Positions 1 through 10,383 of a stretch of 64,000 nucleotides of DNA are shown here, piece by piece (position 1 is the stretch's first letter; every line of letters begins with the position of its first letter). The notes beneath the pieces are model-generated. The model saw only the letters and a program-made list of their open reading frames with translations, had not been told where the DNA came from and made no database searches. A program made the position numbers and the translations under genes. The stretch lies in contig JAPJBO010000134.1 of NCBI GenBank assembly GCA_030068145.1, positions 62,001-126,000 on the forward strand. The letters are read 5' to 3'. Origin of the DNA: Diplonema papillatum. Taxonomy: Eukaryota > Euglenozoa > Diplonemea > Diplonemida > Diplonemidae.

Positions 1-318
1 TCCGACGATTTCTTCTTTTCGAATGCTTTTACGTGGGGGGGTTTTAAACTGGTTCACAAAAAAATACACTGGTGTAACTAGATGATGAAAACAGGGGTTT
101 GACCCAGTTCTTGGAGAGCTCGAATTTCGACTAAAAGCCCAAACGTGAGGACTTAATCGCCAAACAGCAGCAATCAATGGTCCTTCAACAGCAATACATG
201 CTTCCGTCGGTAAGGGGCTCACTGCGCAGTGACATGGCTGTTGGTTGTTGCCAAGCCGGTCGTTATGCTTCACTTCTTCTCACAAAAGGGAGGTCGGTCC
301 TGCTGTAGATACGTTAGA

Positions 319-400
319 GTTTCCGACTCTCGCAATCGTGAGCAGCACACTTAAGATCTAGTCGACTGTTCCCTGCAGCATTTGCAAACTTTCAAGAAGA
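319..400. repeat. dispersed repeat R3, copy 1
   Basis: An ~80-bp stretch that matches 22952-23035 with scattered differences: both read TTCCGACT..CGCAATCGTG, then a run ending CTATTCCCTGCAG / CTGTTCCCTGCAG, then GCA.ACTTTCAA. The two copies are on the same strand. No coding potential is seen. It is probably a relic of an unidentified transposon. The rest of 1-1361 holds no gene I can support. Confidence 0.55.
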
Positions 401-604
401 AATGCGGCGGAGAGTCACAGGTTGTTTGTTGTTGGTGTGGCTGATGAGACACAATAAGTACAAAAAGAAGTGCGTAGTTTTGTTGAAGGAAAAAAAAAGG
501 CGCTGATACAAAAAAGGGACGGCGAGAGGTGTGAACAAACTCGTGCCGACTTTATTTTTGGTTTGCTTTTTCCTAAAGCTGTTCGTATTTTAAGAAGCCG
601 GGTT

Positions 605-655
605 TGTCTTCTTCTTCCCCAACGACAACAAGTGTCAGACTAGCTCACGCGAAGG
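605..655. repeat. short dispersed repeat R2, copy 1
   Basis: A ~45-bp motif (CCAACGACAACAAGTGTCAGACTAGC) is shared in diverged form with 10495-10545 and 13530-13565. Origin unknown. Confidence 0.4.
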
Positions 656-1361
656 TGTTGGGTTGGGTTGTTTGCCTTTCAGGGTCTTGAGCGACTTTTA
701 AGAAATGTCGCGTTGAGGCACTTGCAATTTTTTTTATATGGGATTGAGGCCTAAGCAGGTAGAGTATTTTGGGGGTTAAATACAGTTGGCAGATAATCAC
801 AATTAGTACCTGTTGGGGTAGGTAGTGCGTTCTTTTCGTTATGGCCCGTGCTTGATCGGCCCACCGGATCTTATCTTGCCGCACGCGAGCTTTTAAACTC
901 CCATTCATACGCAAAAATCCTTGTGTCACATGACTTTCTGCACGCTAGGTGTAGCACAGCTCTTGTTGGCTACTTCTTGTCTCGCTGTTGGCCGACTGTA
1001 GACGATGTTGATGAATCACGTGCGGAAGCGGGCGACAGTAGGACTCGCGACAGGCAAGGCACTAGCAGTGCGAGACATCTGGGCAGCCCAGCACCAACAC
1101 CAATCTACCCGATTGCGACGAGTGTTGAAGCTGCCGTCGCTTAGAAGGTGGATCATGCCTGGGCAAACAAGCGACTCCAATCGGCGGCTTGCCCAATCCT
1201 TGCGATCGTTTCCCGCAGCAGGGCGACGCTATGAAGTCAACTGCAAACCGCCGCCTAACGTGGGCATCCGATTCAAGACATGCACCGTAGCAGCCCCAAA
1301 CAGGGGGATTGGGCTCAACCCGGCTTTTTGCGTGGTGAAGACAAAGAACATTGCACGCGGC

Positions 1362-1610
1362 AGTAGTAGTAGTAGTAGTATGTGTCGTCTGCCGAAGCAG
1401 CCTAATTCCAGCACCAATAGCGTATATTAATGCTGCTGCTGTTAAAAAGCTCGTAGTTGGATCCAGAGCTCAGGTTGCAAGGTGGCCGAGACAGCAGGCG
1501 CAGGGGGCAGGTCTTGCCTTAGTTTTCTCTTCTTCATAGAGACCCGCCCCCGGCATCCCGACTGTCCAATCACTGTCGAGAAATTTTGCGCCTATTGTGA
1601 TGAGGTGATG
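1362..1610 (+). repeat. dispersed repeat R4, copy 1, carrying an rRNA insert
   Basis: The copy starts with an (AGT)n run, then TGTGTCGTCTGCCGAAGCAG, and after an insert continues with CAGCAGGCGCAGGGGGCAGG, AGAGACCCGCCCCC and GACTGTCCAATCAC. The same order without the insert occurs at 23826-23970. More diverged copies are at 41103-41240, 59420-59480 and 63041-63105. The insert is the SSU rRNA fragment listed separately. Origin of the repeat is unknown. Confidence 0.6.
1395..1462 (+). rRNA. fragment of small-subunit rRNA (pseudogene scrap)
   Basis: The stretch TAATTCCAGCACCAATAGCG, then TATATTAATGCTGCTGCTG, then TTAAAAAGCTCGTAGTTGGA is the universal eukaryotic 18S segment just 3' of the 530 loop. 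The form ATTAATGCTG.TGCTGTTAAA is the one I know from Kinetoplastea, which favours Euglenozoa. Only ~65 bp are recognisable; no other rRNA sequence flanks it. It lies inside dispersed repeat R4, joined at GCAGCC, a hexamer that also occurs in the rRNA just before this point. It is a relocated scrap, not a functional gene. How far rRNA-derived sequence continues past 1462 is unclear. Confidence 0.85.
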
Positions 1611-2693
1611 CATCCTTGCTTAAGGGTGCACTCAGCCATCAGGCCATTGGCTGCTAAGCACACCCCGACCGGTCGATTTGCCACTTTTGTGGCCCTCTAT
1701 TCGCCGGGCGGTGCTGTCAGCACTTGTTCCGCGTCGCATCAAGTACATGATGCTGGCGGTTGGGGGATCGGCGACCGCGACTCAATTAAGGGGCGATCAA
1801 CAGTGTTGCCACGTGAAGGCCCCCCCATGACACCTGCACGCGGCAAATACAAAAAAAGAACTCCACCTACTACCCATATATTTATTATCATCTGCTAACT
1901 GTGTTTGAAGGAAAGACTTTGCGTTTTGTGAGTGTAGATTGCTATATCAATTTGATGTGGATTTTTGTCAATTGCAAATAAAAATAAAAAGATATACACG
2001 ATATATTGACGGAAAGGACTTGTTTCCCAGAGATGCGGCTTGTGGGAAAATAATTTCGACAAGCACATTGGTGGGTTGGCCTACGGGTAGGACCCGTGGC
2101 GTATTCCGCTTTGGTACCTGATAGCGACCGTGGTAGAAACAATGGCTCAAGACACAAATAGCGTCTTGTGTACAGGCACACAAGACACTTGTCGACAAGG
2201 TTTTCACGGATTGTTGTCGAGCAGGTGACACGGACTTTGTTCAAGAAAGAGCAGGAAAAGGGTCGTTGGATGTGGTTGGGGAACTCGGCAAAGAAAATGA
2301 CTCGCGCCTTGTTTGATTTTAGATTGGCATGCTGCTCCGCTACCTGGGAAATGCAAGAACGCGTGGAATGGGATGTGCCCTAGACCGTCCCATCTGCACC
2401 GTGGTTCGGTCCTTTAAGCCACGACCACCAATTAGGCGGACCATCATCAGCACGGAACCTGAGTGTCTACAGACAGGGCAGCGATGTGAGACTGGTTTGG
2501 CAGGTGGCTGTTCGCAGCCACGACCACCGTACTCCGACTGACCAGAGGGTCTTTTGTGTGCTTTATTTTCTTCCTTTTGTGTTTGACGAGCCCAAAGGCA
2601 GTTCATGAGATGCAGCCTAAACAACTCACTGGTCTTTGGGTGGCAAGAGGGCGGTATTTGGTCACCGTTAACCGGGGTGGGGGGAATATCAGT
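1611..2693. other. no gene recognised
   Basis: Several short open frames overlap on both strands, but none has a recognisable motif, a splice-flanked exon shape or a convincing start. I see nothing else here. Confidence 0.5.
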
Positions 2694-2954
2694 TTAACAT
2701 TATTCCGACGAGCCGGACGTCCTGTTTAATCGGGGGTTTTCCCTCTGGTGCTTAGGATGTGTGCCGGGAGCACCAAAAGAATATATTACTATGCATTGGA
2801 ACGATTTGTTACGTTGCCGCTCTCGGAGGCCAAAAAAATCGTCATCTATGACGGTTAGAAAATCGACCCAAGGTATCAGTGGGTATGCCCATGTAGACCC
2901 TGTCACAGAAACCCCAGAATGAATCGGTAGGTGCCCCCGTCGGAATAGGGTTAA
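2694..2954. mobile_element. MITE with TTAA target sites, piggyBac-like
   Basis: A 253-bp element (2698-2950) is bounded by TTAA on both sides (2694-2697 and 2951-2954). Its ends are inverted: the left reads CATTATTCCGACG and the right, on the other strand, CCCTATTCCGACG (11 of 13 matching). TTAA targets with ends starting CCC are the hallmark of piggyBac-group elements. No transposase is encoded, so it would be non-autonomous. Confidence 0.55.
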
Positions 2955-5213
2955 TGTCTAGGCAGAACGAGAGAGGGAGAAAAGGCAAGTAAAGAAGAGA
3001 TCACCAACCACCAGCCGCAACAATAAGCGCGACGATACAAGAATGTGATCGATGCTGCCGGAGAACGGCCAGCATCGGCAACTCGATGGAGAAGACGCCA
3101 CTGCAAAAGCCGCGATGAAGAAAGAGACGAGAGAGTTGCGTCTACAAGGCCGGCCCATGGAAAAGGCGAAGGACACAGGAGGTCCATCGACCAGTCGACG
3201 AAGAGAGACGACCCGAAGCCAGATGCTTGCAGCGGTTCAACCTCGGTTTTGTTCGGCTATTTCGCGCTGTCGTGTCGCTTGTCGTGTCGCTTGCCTTCCT
3301 TCCCTGTCTTTCTCTATTTTTTTCGCGAAGGCTGGAAATTGTGTTCGATTCAAGACGCGAGGGAAGCGCCGCTTGTTGGCGGTGGTGAACAGTGCACGTA
3401 CTTCCTCCGACACTACGGGTTTGCGTTTGGTATTAATATTCTCCTCCTTGGTGTGCGCTTTGTGCTGCAATGAGCTCTAGTTTCTGTCGCTGCAGGAAAA
3501 AAGTAGAAGTGGAAACGAACCAACTGTCAATTATCTTGGTGTGTTTGCCATACTTCCACGGTAGCACTTTTGAGCACGGCACAGGAGCGGAAGTAAGAGC
3601 GTGTTGGCGATTGTGTTGTACCGATAATCGGCTAATACGAATCTTCAAAGTCTGACGGATTCTGTGGATCCTCGTTGTAGTGTGCGAGGGCTCTGGTATC
3701 TGGAGTCGCTGCAGGAGGGATACGGAAGGACGGGCATTGCTGCACGAAGGGCTGCTGAGAAGGGACACGCTCGTCGTCCCACAAGTCTCCTCGATCACCA
3801 CTGAAGAAAAAGAAGGTACAACGGACTACTGCCCCCCCTCACATAGAGCATTCCTTTGATCAGCAGTTGAAGAACGTAGTCCTTCGACAGAGTGCCCGGC
3901 GGTTCCTCGTCTCACGTTTCAGTTACGGTTGTGACATGGCACTGTGCAGTGCGTGTAGCAGCCGTTGGGTGGTATTGGCGAGGGGCTCACCGCACACTCT
4001 GCTATTGTTGCATTGGTGGGGCAACAATCGCAAGACTGTGCCCTGCGCTTCGTCGGGGTTCGTTTGGTGTGTTTCCGACTATCCCGTATGGGTGTACAGA
4101 TTGGTGTTTTTCGACGACCGTTTTGCGGGGGGGTTATTTTTTTTTTTTTTTCGTATCTTCCTACGTTCCTTTTAGTCATGGTTCTATCGTCGCTATTTTC
4201 GATGTATAGGTATCAGAAGAAAGGAAATGCGTAGTTTTGTTTTTTTTTTGAAACCCGAAACTAACGGATGACAACAGTTCGATATATCGTCGTTACCTAA
4301 GCCTTTCCCGTGTTGAAGATGGATGAAGCTTTGACGGCATCCATCATGGGCTGACCACTGTGGCAACGAGCTTTGTTGCAGACTGATCGTGGTCTTTCAG
4401 GACACGTTGGCAACTCGGAACACGAGCAATCAAACCTATCTTCGCTTCCCGGGGTCTCGTGGCTCCTGAATCTGTCGAGCATGGTCTCGAGTGGCTTTTG
4501 GTGCTGATTGCTCTTCCACAAACATCTCGTTGTAGTCCGGACGCGGCCGAGGAACTTCCCTTCAGCTCTTTCTCGGCATCCCTTTCTTAAACCAACGAAC
4601 CATACAATTGTCGCAGAGCTCCATCATGCACACTGCTGTGCGACCCCGGTAGGATGCGGGCGCGCACAAGGGGGTTGCTGTCCATCTTAAACACGGGGGG
4701 TTAAGTAAATAGTTGCTTTGGCTATCGGCTGGCGCCATTTTTTCCAATAACGATAGAACCATACAGTATTTACAGGGGTTGAGTAAGGGGCTTTGGTGTT
4801 TCCGGCGATATTTTTGTTGCAAACCAGCAGGTTCTGTTTTGAAGCTAGTCAAGGCAAGGCGGGGGGGGGGGCAAACTCTGTTTTCTTCGCCACTTAGCCT
4901 TTTTCTCGCGTTATGGTGAATTCTAGGGCAATCTTTGAAAACCAACTGCATTTCTTCGGTACATGATGACTTTGTGGGGGGTGTTTGGCAGTCTGTGGTG
5001 CATAATTGTGCCCTCTTGTGCCTTTTTGAGGCATTTTCAGCCCCTTATAGGCCTCGGTCGCTCGGGGGGTCACAAGTTGTCCTGTGCAGCACCTGTGGTC
5101 CTGATCTTGTTGAAAACACCCGAATCTGGATCCATAATCCACAGCAGTACCCTCACCGGTGACTGGTGGGTGCGAAAAGTTGGAAAAACAGGCCAAAACC
5201 TCCAGTGTTATGG
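2955..5213. other. no gene recognised
   Basis: The stretch contains overlapping short open frames with no motif. 4070-4140 resembles 11755-11830 (CCGTATGGGTGTACA against CCGTACGGGCGTACA), a faint dispersed repeat. Runs of T and G occur at 4135-4150 and 4860-4872. Confidence 0.45.
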
Positions 5214-5382
5214 CCAGATTCACTAAATAGCCCGCCAGATTCACTGAATAGCCGGTCGGATTCACTAAATAGCTGGTCAGATTCACTAAATAGCTGGTCA
5301 TATTTGCTAAATAGCCGGTCGGATTCACTAAATAGCTGGTCAGAATCACTACATAGATGGTCAGACTTACTGAATTTCCAGG
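5214..5382. repeat. 21-bp tandem repeat, about 8 copies
   Basis: The unit ATTCACTAAATAGCTGGTCAG is repeated about eight times with substitutions (GCCGGTCGG, GCTGGTCAG, TTTGCTAAATAG variants). Because the unit is a multiple of three, frames stay open across it on both strands; these are not genes. Confidence 0.9.
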
Positions 5383-5714
5383 AAAATGACAGAATTTCCG
5401 CTTCACCACCCTGAAATGCAGATATACAGATGAAATGCCACTAGAAACAATGAACCGGTGTCTGAAGTGCGGTCATTTGTCCACCAGACAGGTGAAGGGT
5501 GCAAGAGCTGGAGTAAACGGGATAGGAGGGATGGACTAGTACACTCGGGTGCGTAAGGCGAACCCGCGACACCTCGCACACCTTCGCAGCCGATTGCGAC
5601 CGACGACGACACGCCTTTGTCAGCCCATCGAGCTGCCCAACACCGCCACTCCCGACGCAATCAAGTGACTTTGTGCAAACACGAGTGCCCAGCACACACA
5701 CACACCCAGTCACT

Positions 5715-5830
5715 CCTGATAGATTCAGAACGTGGTCAGGAGTGCAGAACCGCGGTCAGGAGCGGTGTTCAGGAGCACTGAACCGCGGTCAGAAGCGCAG
5801 GAACAAGCGCAGAACTGCAGGAACAAGGTG
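5715..5830. repeat. degenerate ~20-bp repeat
   Basis: Loose repeats of GTCAGGAGTGCAGAACCGCG and CAGGAACAAGCGCAGAAC follow one another over about 115 bp. They are degenerate and of unknown origin. Confidence 0.5.
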
Positions 5831-6034
5831 CTATCTGAGACGAGCAGCTATTTAGTAAGGGGCGAGGTCCAAAACCATGAAAATTGGGTTTCACCTATCT
5901 TTTAAGCCTCCTCAGTCGAAAACTAGGCCGGAAAATGAAATTCCTGCAGAGGACCCTTCAGGGCCCCCATGCATGGGTGCATGCTGCCGGCTTAACTCAG
6001 TTTCATATTTGTCGAAAAAAAAAAGTTTGCCCCC

Positions 6035-6487
6035 CCCTAAAGCAGTGATGTTAGCAAACGTTTGCAAACGTACGTTTGACAAGATTTATCAAACGCAAAC
6101 GTTTGACAAACGTGCAAACGTGACGTTTGCCAATCGATGGACCGGGTCTGTACACAGTACACGACCCTTGATAGCACTTGTCCACGTGGCTGCAGGCGGA
6201 CACGACGAAAATAAGGGAACAAGACATCCTTCTGGGTCTCCTTGGGCGTGCACAGGGAGATACAGGGAGATACTAGCCTTCAGCAAGTGTTCCCTCCCAC
6301 TTTCTGGGGCCCCGGGCATGAAGATCTTGCCCTCGTGGCTCGAGTGTTCACAAGCCGACCCCACACTCGGATCCCCACTGCAGGCGCAGCCAGCGCCTCA
6401 CTCACGTTTGCTACACGTTTGACATGAATTTTGCAAACGCAAACGTTTGTCAAACGTTCAACGTTTGCCATGATCACTGCCCTAAAG
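6035..6487. mobile_element. non-autonomous hAT-type MITE with 8-bp TSD
   Basis: The element proper is 6043-6479 (437 bp). It is flanked by a perfect 8-bp duplication CCCTAAAG (6035-6042 and 6480-6487). Ends are inverted: CAGTGATG..AGCAAACGTT on the left and CAGTGATC..GGCAAACGTT on the right. The subterminal 80 bp on each side are packed with AAACGTTTG palindromes in both orientations, like transposase-binding clusters. Eight-bp duplications and CAGTG ends fit the hAT superfamily. No transposase is seen inside. Confidence 0.8.
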
Positions 6488-6634
6488 GGGGGGGGGGCGA
6501 ATAGTTGTACTTATTCGACAGACACCTGTATGCCAAACAGATTTTTTTTATTTGACCCCACCAGTGCTCCCGCTTACCTCCGAAATGCCGGAGGAAGTCT
6601 GAATCAGGAAAAGTCTTTTTTTTTTTTTTTTGGT

Positions 6635-7888
6635 GCTGTCGCCAGGGGACTTTAACAGGATGGCTCCCAGCCAAAAAAACCCGGTTCAGACAAAAAACCC
6701 GGTTTTGGTGGGGTGGGGGTAAAATACCCCCCAAAACCCCCCCCCCCAATACCACCCCATGGCCTCCCTCAGTTGACCCTGGCCATCACTTCGCTACCTC
6801 ATTTAGTGACCCTGTTCATCACGTTCTCACCTCACTTAGTGACCCTGCACATCTCTTTTCCCATCACTTGGTACTACGCGACTTTGTGATCGGAACGATT
6901 CCTTCAAATGCGACTTTTTCCAAGGGCGGCCTACCAAAAAAAGGGAGTGTCAGCAATCCCAGACTTGCAGACGGTGATGCACATAAATAAATATTTTCGG
7001 TAGTGCACATAAATTGTGTAGGCACGAAATAAATATTTTCGGTAGTGTACATAAAGTGCGTGGACACGAAATAAGTCTTTTCGGTAGCGTAGATAAGGTG
7101 TCTGGGAACGAAATAAATCTTTTCGGTAGTGTACATAAACTGTCTGGGAGCAAAATAAATCTTTTCGGTAGTGTACATTGGGTGCCTGGTGGCGAGATAA
7201 ATATTTTCGGTAGTCCATATATATTGCGTAGACACGAAATAAATATTTTAGGTAGTGTACATAAATTGCGCAGACACGAGAAAAGTCTTTTCGGTAGTGG
7301 ACATAATGTGTCTGGGAACGAAATAAATCTTTTCGGTAGTGTACATAAGCTGTCTGGGAACAAAAGGAATCTTTTCGGTGGTGTACATAGGGTGCCTGGG
7401 AACGAAATAAATATTTTCGGTAGTGTACGTAAGGTGCCTGGGAACAGAATAAATATTTTCGGTATCATACATAAAGCGCCTGGTAACAAATAAATATTTT
7501 CGGTAGTATACATAGGGTGCCTGGGAACCAAATAAATATTTTTGGTTGTGTACATAAATTGAATGGACACAGAATAAATATTTTTGGTAGTGCACATAAA
7601 GTATGGACACGAAATAAATATTTTAGGTGGTGCACAGTAATCGTCTTGGAACGAAATAAATCTTTTCTGTAGTGTACATAGATTATCTTGGAACGAAATA
7701 AATGTATTCGGTAGTGTACAGAAAGTGTCTGCACACTAAATATTGTATAGAATATGATGGTTCATACTCGGTAAAAAAAAAAGTCAAAAAAACTCGACTT
7801 TTTTTTTTTTAGGCCGATTTTGGGCCAACCGGGTTTTTCCGGTTTTCCGAACCGGAAAACCGGGTTGTTAAAGTCCCCTGGCTGTCGC
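6635..7888. mobile_element. nested hAT-type element (inner), 1.24 kb
   Basis: The element is 6643-7880. The duplication GCTGTCGC is perfect on both sides (6635-6642 and 7881-7888). The ends are CAGGGGACTTTAACA and, inverted, CAGGGGACTTTAACA, followed inward on both sides by AACCCGGTT-type sequence. Most of the interior is an 18-copy 42-bp tandem array. No transposase is seen. It inserted into the outer hAT element, so it is the younger of the two. Confidence 0.88.
6975..7738. repeat. 42-bp tandem array, about 18 copies
   Basis: The unit contains AAATAAATATTTTCGGTAGTG followed by TACATAAA and a variable ~10 bp. Spacing between successive TTTTCGG cores is 42 bp. The copies vary at several positions. 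Being a multiple of three, the array leaves long frames open on both strands (for example 6950-7597 minus); these repeat translations are not proteins. Confidence 0.92.
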
Positions 7889-8734
7889 GGTGTCGCGCTT
7901 TTTTTAGCAGTGTCTGTCACCCACGGTGAGCTGGAGTTAGAGAGGGGTTGCTCCACCACAACCAAATTGCGTGTGAATCCGCACCGCACCCGCTTTTTTC
8001 ACTGCAGCTTTGACTCCAGCTTCTGAGATTGTAGCCCATCGCCAACCTCCGACATGCCGGAGGAAGCAAACGCCAGCAACTTCATGTTGTTCGTGCAGTG
8101 CATTAACTAGATAGTAGTAGATGCTACTGCAGTGGCTGAGCACTAGAAATCCTCATAAGCGAGATCTCATGCCGGGATATCACTGCACTCTGCCAGTCTT
8201 CAGCACACCTATATATAAATTTGATATGAATCCTTTGCCGGTGGACACTTTGAACAAAACGAGCAAATAATGAGATAGTCCTACATAGTCAAGAATACCT
8301 GCGCCGCAGACGCGGAAAAAATTGGAGGCTTTCGTGTGAACATAAGAACTCCTGATAAGCATGAGGATAGCACTGTCCTCCTCTCTTCACAGTTTTGTGT
8401 TGGACTCAGTCAGTTTTGACGCCAAATGTGACAAGATGCTCGTACCATCAGCCATCTCTTGTGCCCCAGGCGCGGAAGTTTTTGAGGCCACTAGGCCAGT
8501 CCGTGCCGCACATGCCAAAGTCGAGGTAGAAAGATTCTGCAAAGACTTCATGATCAGACTAGTCGCGAGCTACACCCACACGGGTTCACTCCTACGCCCC
8601 AGGTACCAGGCCGGAGGAATCAGGGCCCCCCGGAGGAATTCCTCCGGAGGAATTCCTCCGGGGCATTTTTCAGCAACTTTTTTTTTTTGAGGAATTCCTC
8701 CGGTTTTTTCCTTAGCGGGAGCACTGGACCCCAC

Positions 8735-10315
8735 CAAGTATTTGCCAGCGAGAGACAACAGTATGCGACGGACACCAGTCAGGTAGCACCCAAAAATTTT
8801 CCTCCCGTGTTTCCAGCAGATTTGCGTCATTTCGCAATACGCGATACTGCGCAAAGGCGCGGCATCCACAACTCGATCACCCTCCGCGGAGAGTCGCGAT
8901 TGGTCCCTTGGATTGGCATTGTGCTAGGCCTTCAACAGCATCCCCAGCTCCGCAGAAGTTCGAGCCACGAAGTCGACCCGGCGACGAACTAGTTGGGTCC
9001 TGTTTTCTCGTGAAACAGCACCCAGCGACCTGAGGGCCGTTTGGTCTGTGTCAGGGAAGTCCAGCGTCAAGGCCATTTTCACCTGCCAAAGGCCGTTGCA
9101 GGTGCGTTGTCCGTCCCCAAAAAGTTTGATGACTACTACTACGAGGACGTGCGGTGCCGCAGGCCCAGGCAGTGCTGCAAGCGAGGGCACCACGGAGCAC
9201 GGCCAGCGGTGAAGCGAGGGCCTGTCGGCCAACAGGGGGTGCCGGAGCCAAAGCCGCGGCCACAGGGCCCACAACCAACGGATCGGGCGCGTGTCGGAGC
9301 AAGCGGGTCGACCGCGGGACCACCGACGAACGGTTAATGTGCGTTAGGGACGGACGGTGCCTGCCCGCGAACGCGCGGACGCGACGACGTGCAAGCAGGT
9401 GGAAGTGCACGCAAGAAGCCGAGGCCGCAGCAGCCGTCAAAGGTGGCGAAGAAGAAATCGAGACCCCAGCCGCGGGGACAACCGGCGAGGGAGAAAAGGA
9501 AGTGCGCTGAATCATCTGGTGATTCCTCGAGCTCGTCAAACTGCACAGCGGACGTGAAGCGCACCGGAGACAAACAGTACGGTTTATCCGGCCATCCGGC
9601 CAAAGTGGCTGATCCTTAACAAGAGCGCTGCCCCTCCCCCGCCCCTTTATTTCCCAGGAGGTTTTCTTCCAAGGGTGGCTTGAATTGTGGGGCTGCTCTC
9701 GCGTTCTTTCTTCCAAAGCCGATTCTACCCCAGCACCGGTTTTGAGAAACTGGCCCTAACTGAATCCCTGGTACTACTTAACCTTGCGGTTGCCCTACCA
9801 TGTAATGTGAAGGCTACGCAGGCAGGCGCGCCTTGGCGGTTGACCAGGTTTCCTAACCCGCATAAGAAACAGGGTAAAAACAAGTAGAAAGCTGGTCAAC
9901 CGGCGCACAACGAAGCGCCTGTTCCCCCCCCTGTTCATTATTTTCCACCTGTTTTAAACTGTATTCTTGGGCAAAAACATTTTAGCTTTTTTTCTTTGTG
10001 TTGCCGACAGTCAACCGGGCTTTCTCTTTTTTTTTTTTTTGGTGTTTTTTGTACGAAAAAAATCGGTGGCTGAAGACTCATCTCCTTTTTGTGTGGCCGA
10101 TGCGTCGTTTGTTTTTACCGGTGCTGTGTTTTATTTTTCTTGTGGGAACGTTTTGCTGAATCGTTGACACTGGTACGGACACCTCGCCGTTGGTAGTGTA
10201 GAGTTGCGTTCTGATGGTTGTGCTTTGGACGTGTTTTTACATGTTGTCCAGTAGTGCACACACGTTGTCAATGAAATGCAATGCCGCTGAATGCTACTCC
10301 CGGTGCAGCGTGTGT
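8735..10315. other. no gene recognised; GC-rich patch 8900-9620
   Basis: 8900-9620 is GC-rich with frames open on both strands. On the minus strand a possible small exon (about 8924-9085) follows an acceptor-like CTTTGGCAG and starts MALTLDFPDTDQ, ending at a stop. On the plus strand 9389-9619 could encode a Lys/Arg/Pro-rich tail (KKPRPQQPSK..). Neither has a recognised family and I would not call either a gene. The rest is empty. Confidence 0.4.
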
Positions 10316-10383
10316 GCAGTGTGTGTGTGTGTGTCTTTGTGTGTGGTGTGGGTGTGTGAGCGCGATGTGAGCGTGATGTGTGC
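10316..10383. repeat. (TG)n-rich simple repeat
   Basis: Interrupted GT dinucleotide run, for example GTGTGTGTGTGTGTC at 10320. Confidence 0.8.

Larger units (their letters stand above)
6554..8734. mobile_element. non-autonomous hAT-type element (outer), 2.17 kb
   Basis: The element is 6562-8726, flanked by a perfect 8-bp duplication GACCCCAC (6554-6561 and 8727-8734). Its termini are CAGTGCTCCCGCTTA and the inverse TTAGCGGGAGCACTG. Subterminal palindromes CCTCCGAAATGCCGGAGG (6577-6594) and CGGAGGAATTCCTCCG (repeated near 8630-8663 and 8690) sit near both ends. A second hAT element (6643-7880) is inserted in it, so its own length without the guest is about 0.92 kb. No transposase coding is recognised. 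Confidence 0.82.

Noticed and set aside
5214-5382. 21-bp repeats considered as a CRISPR-like array
   Set aside because: The repeats abut each other with no unique spacers, and the host is eukaryotic.
6950-7597. long repetitive open frames on both strands over the 42-bp array
   Set aside because: Same reason: 42 is divisible by three.
9389-9619. basic Pro-rich short frame (KKPRPQQPSK..)
   Set aside because: Could be a C-terminal exon, but there is no partner exon, domain or second copy to support it.
9815-9925. hairpin CGGTTGACCAG..CTGGTCAACCG with CAGGCGC / GCGCCTG ends
   Set aside because: Looks like a tiny hAT MITE, but the flanks show no 8-bp duplication.
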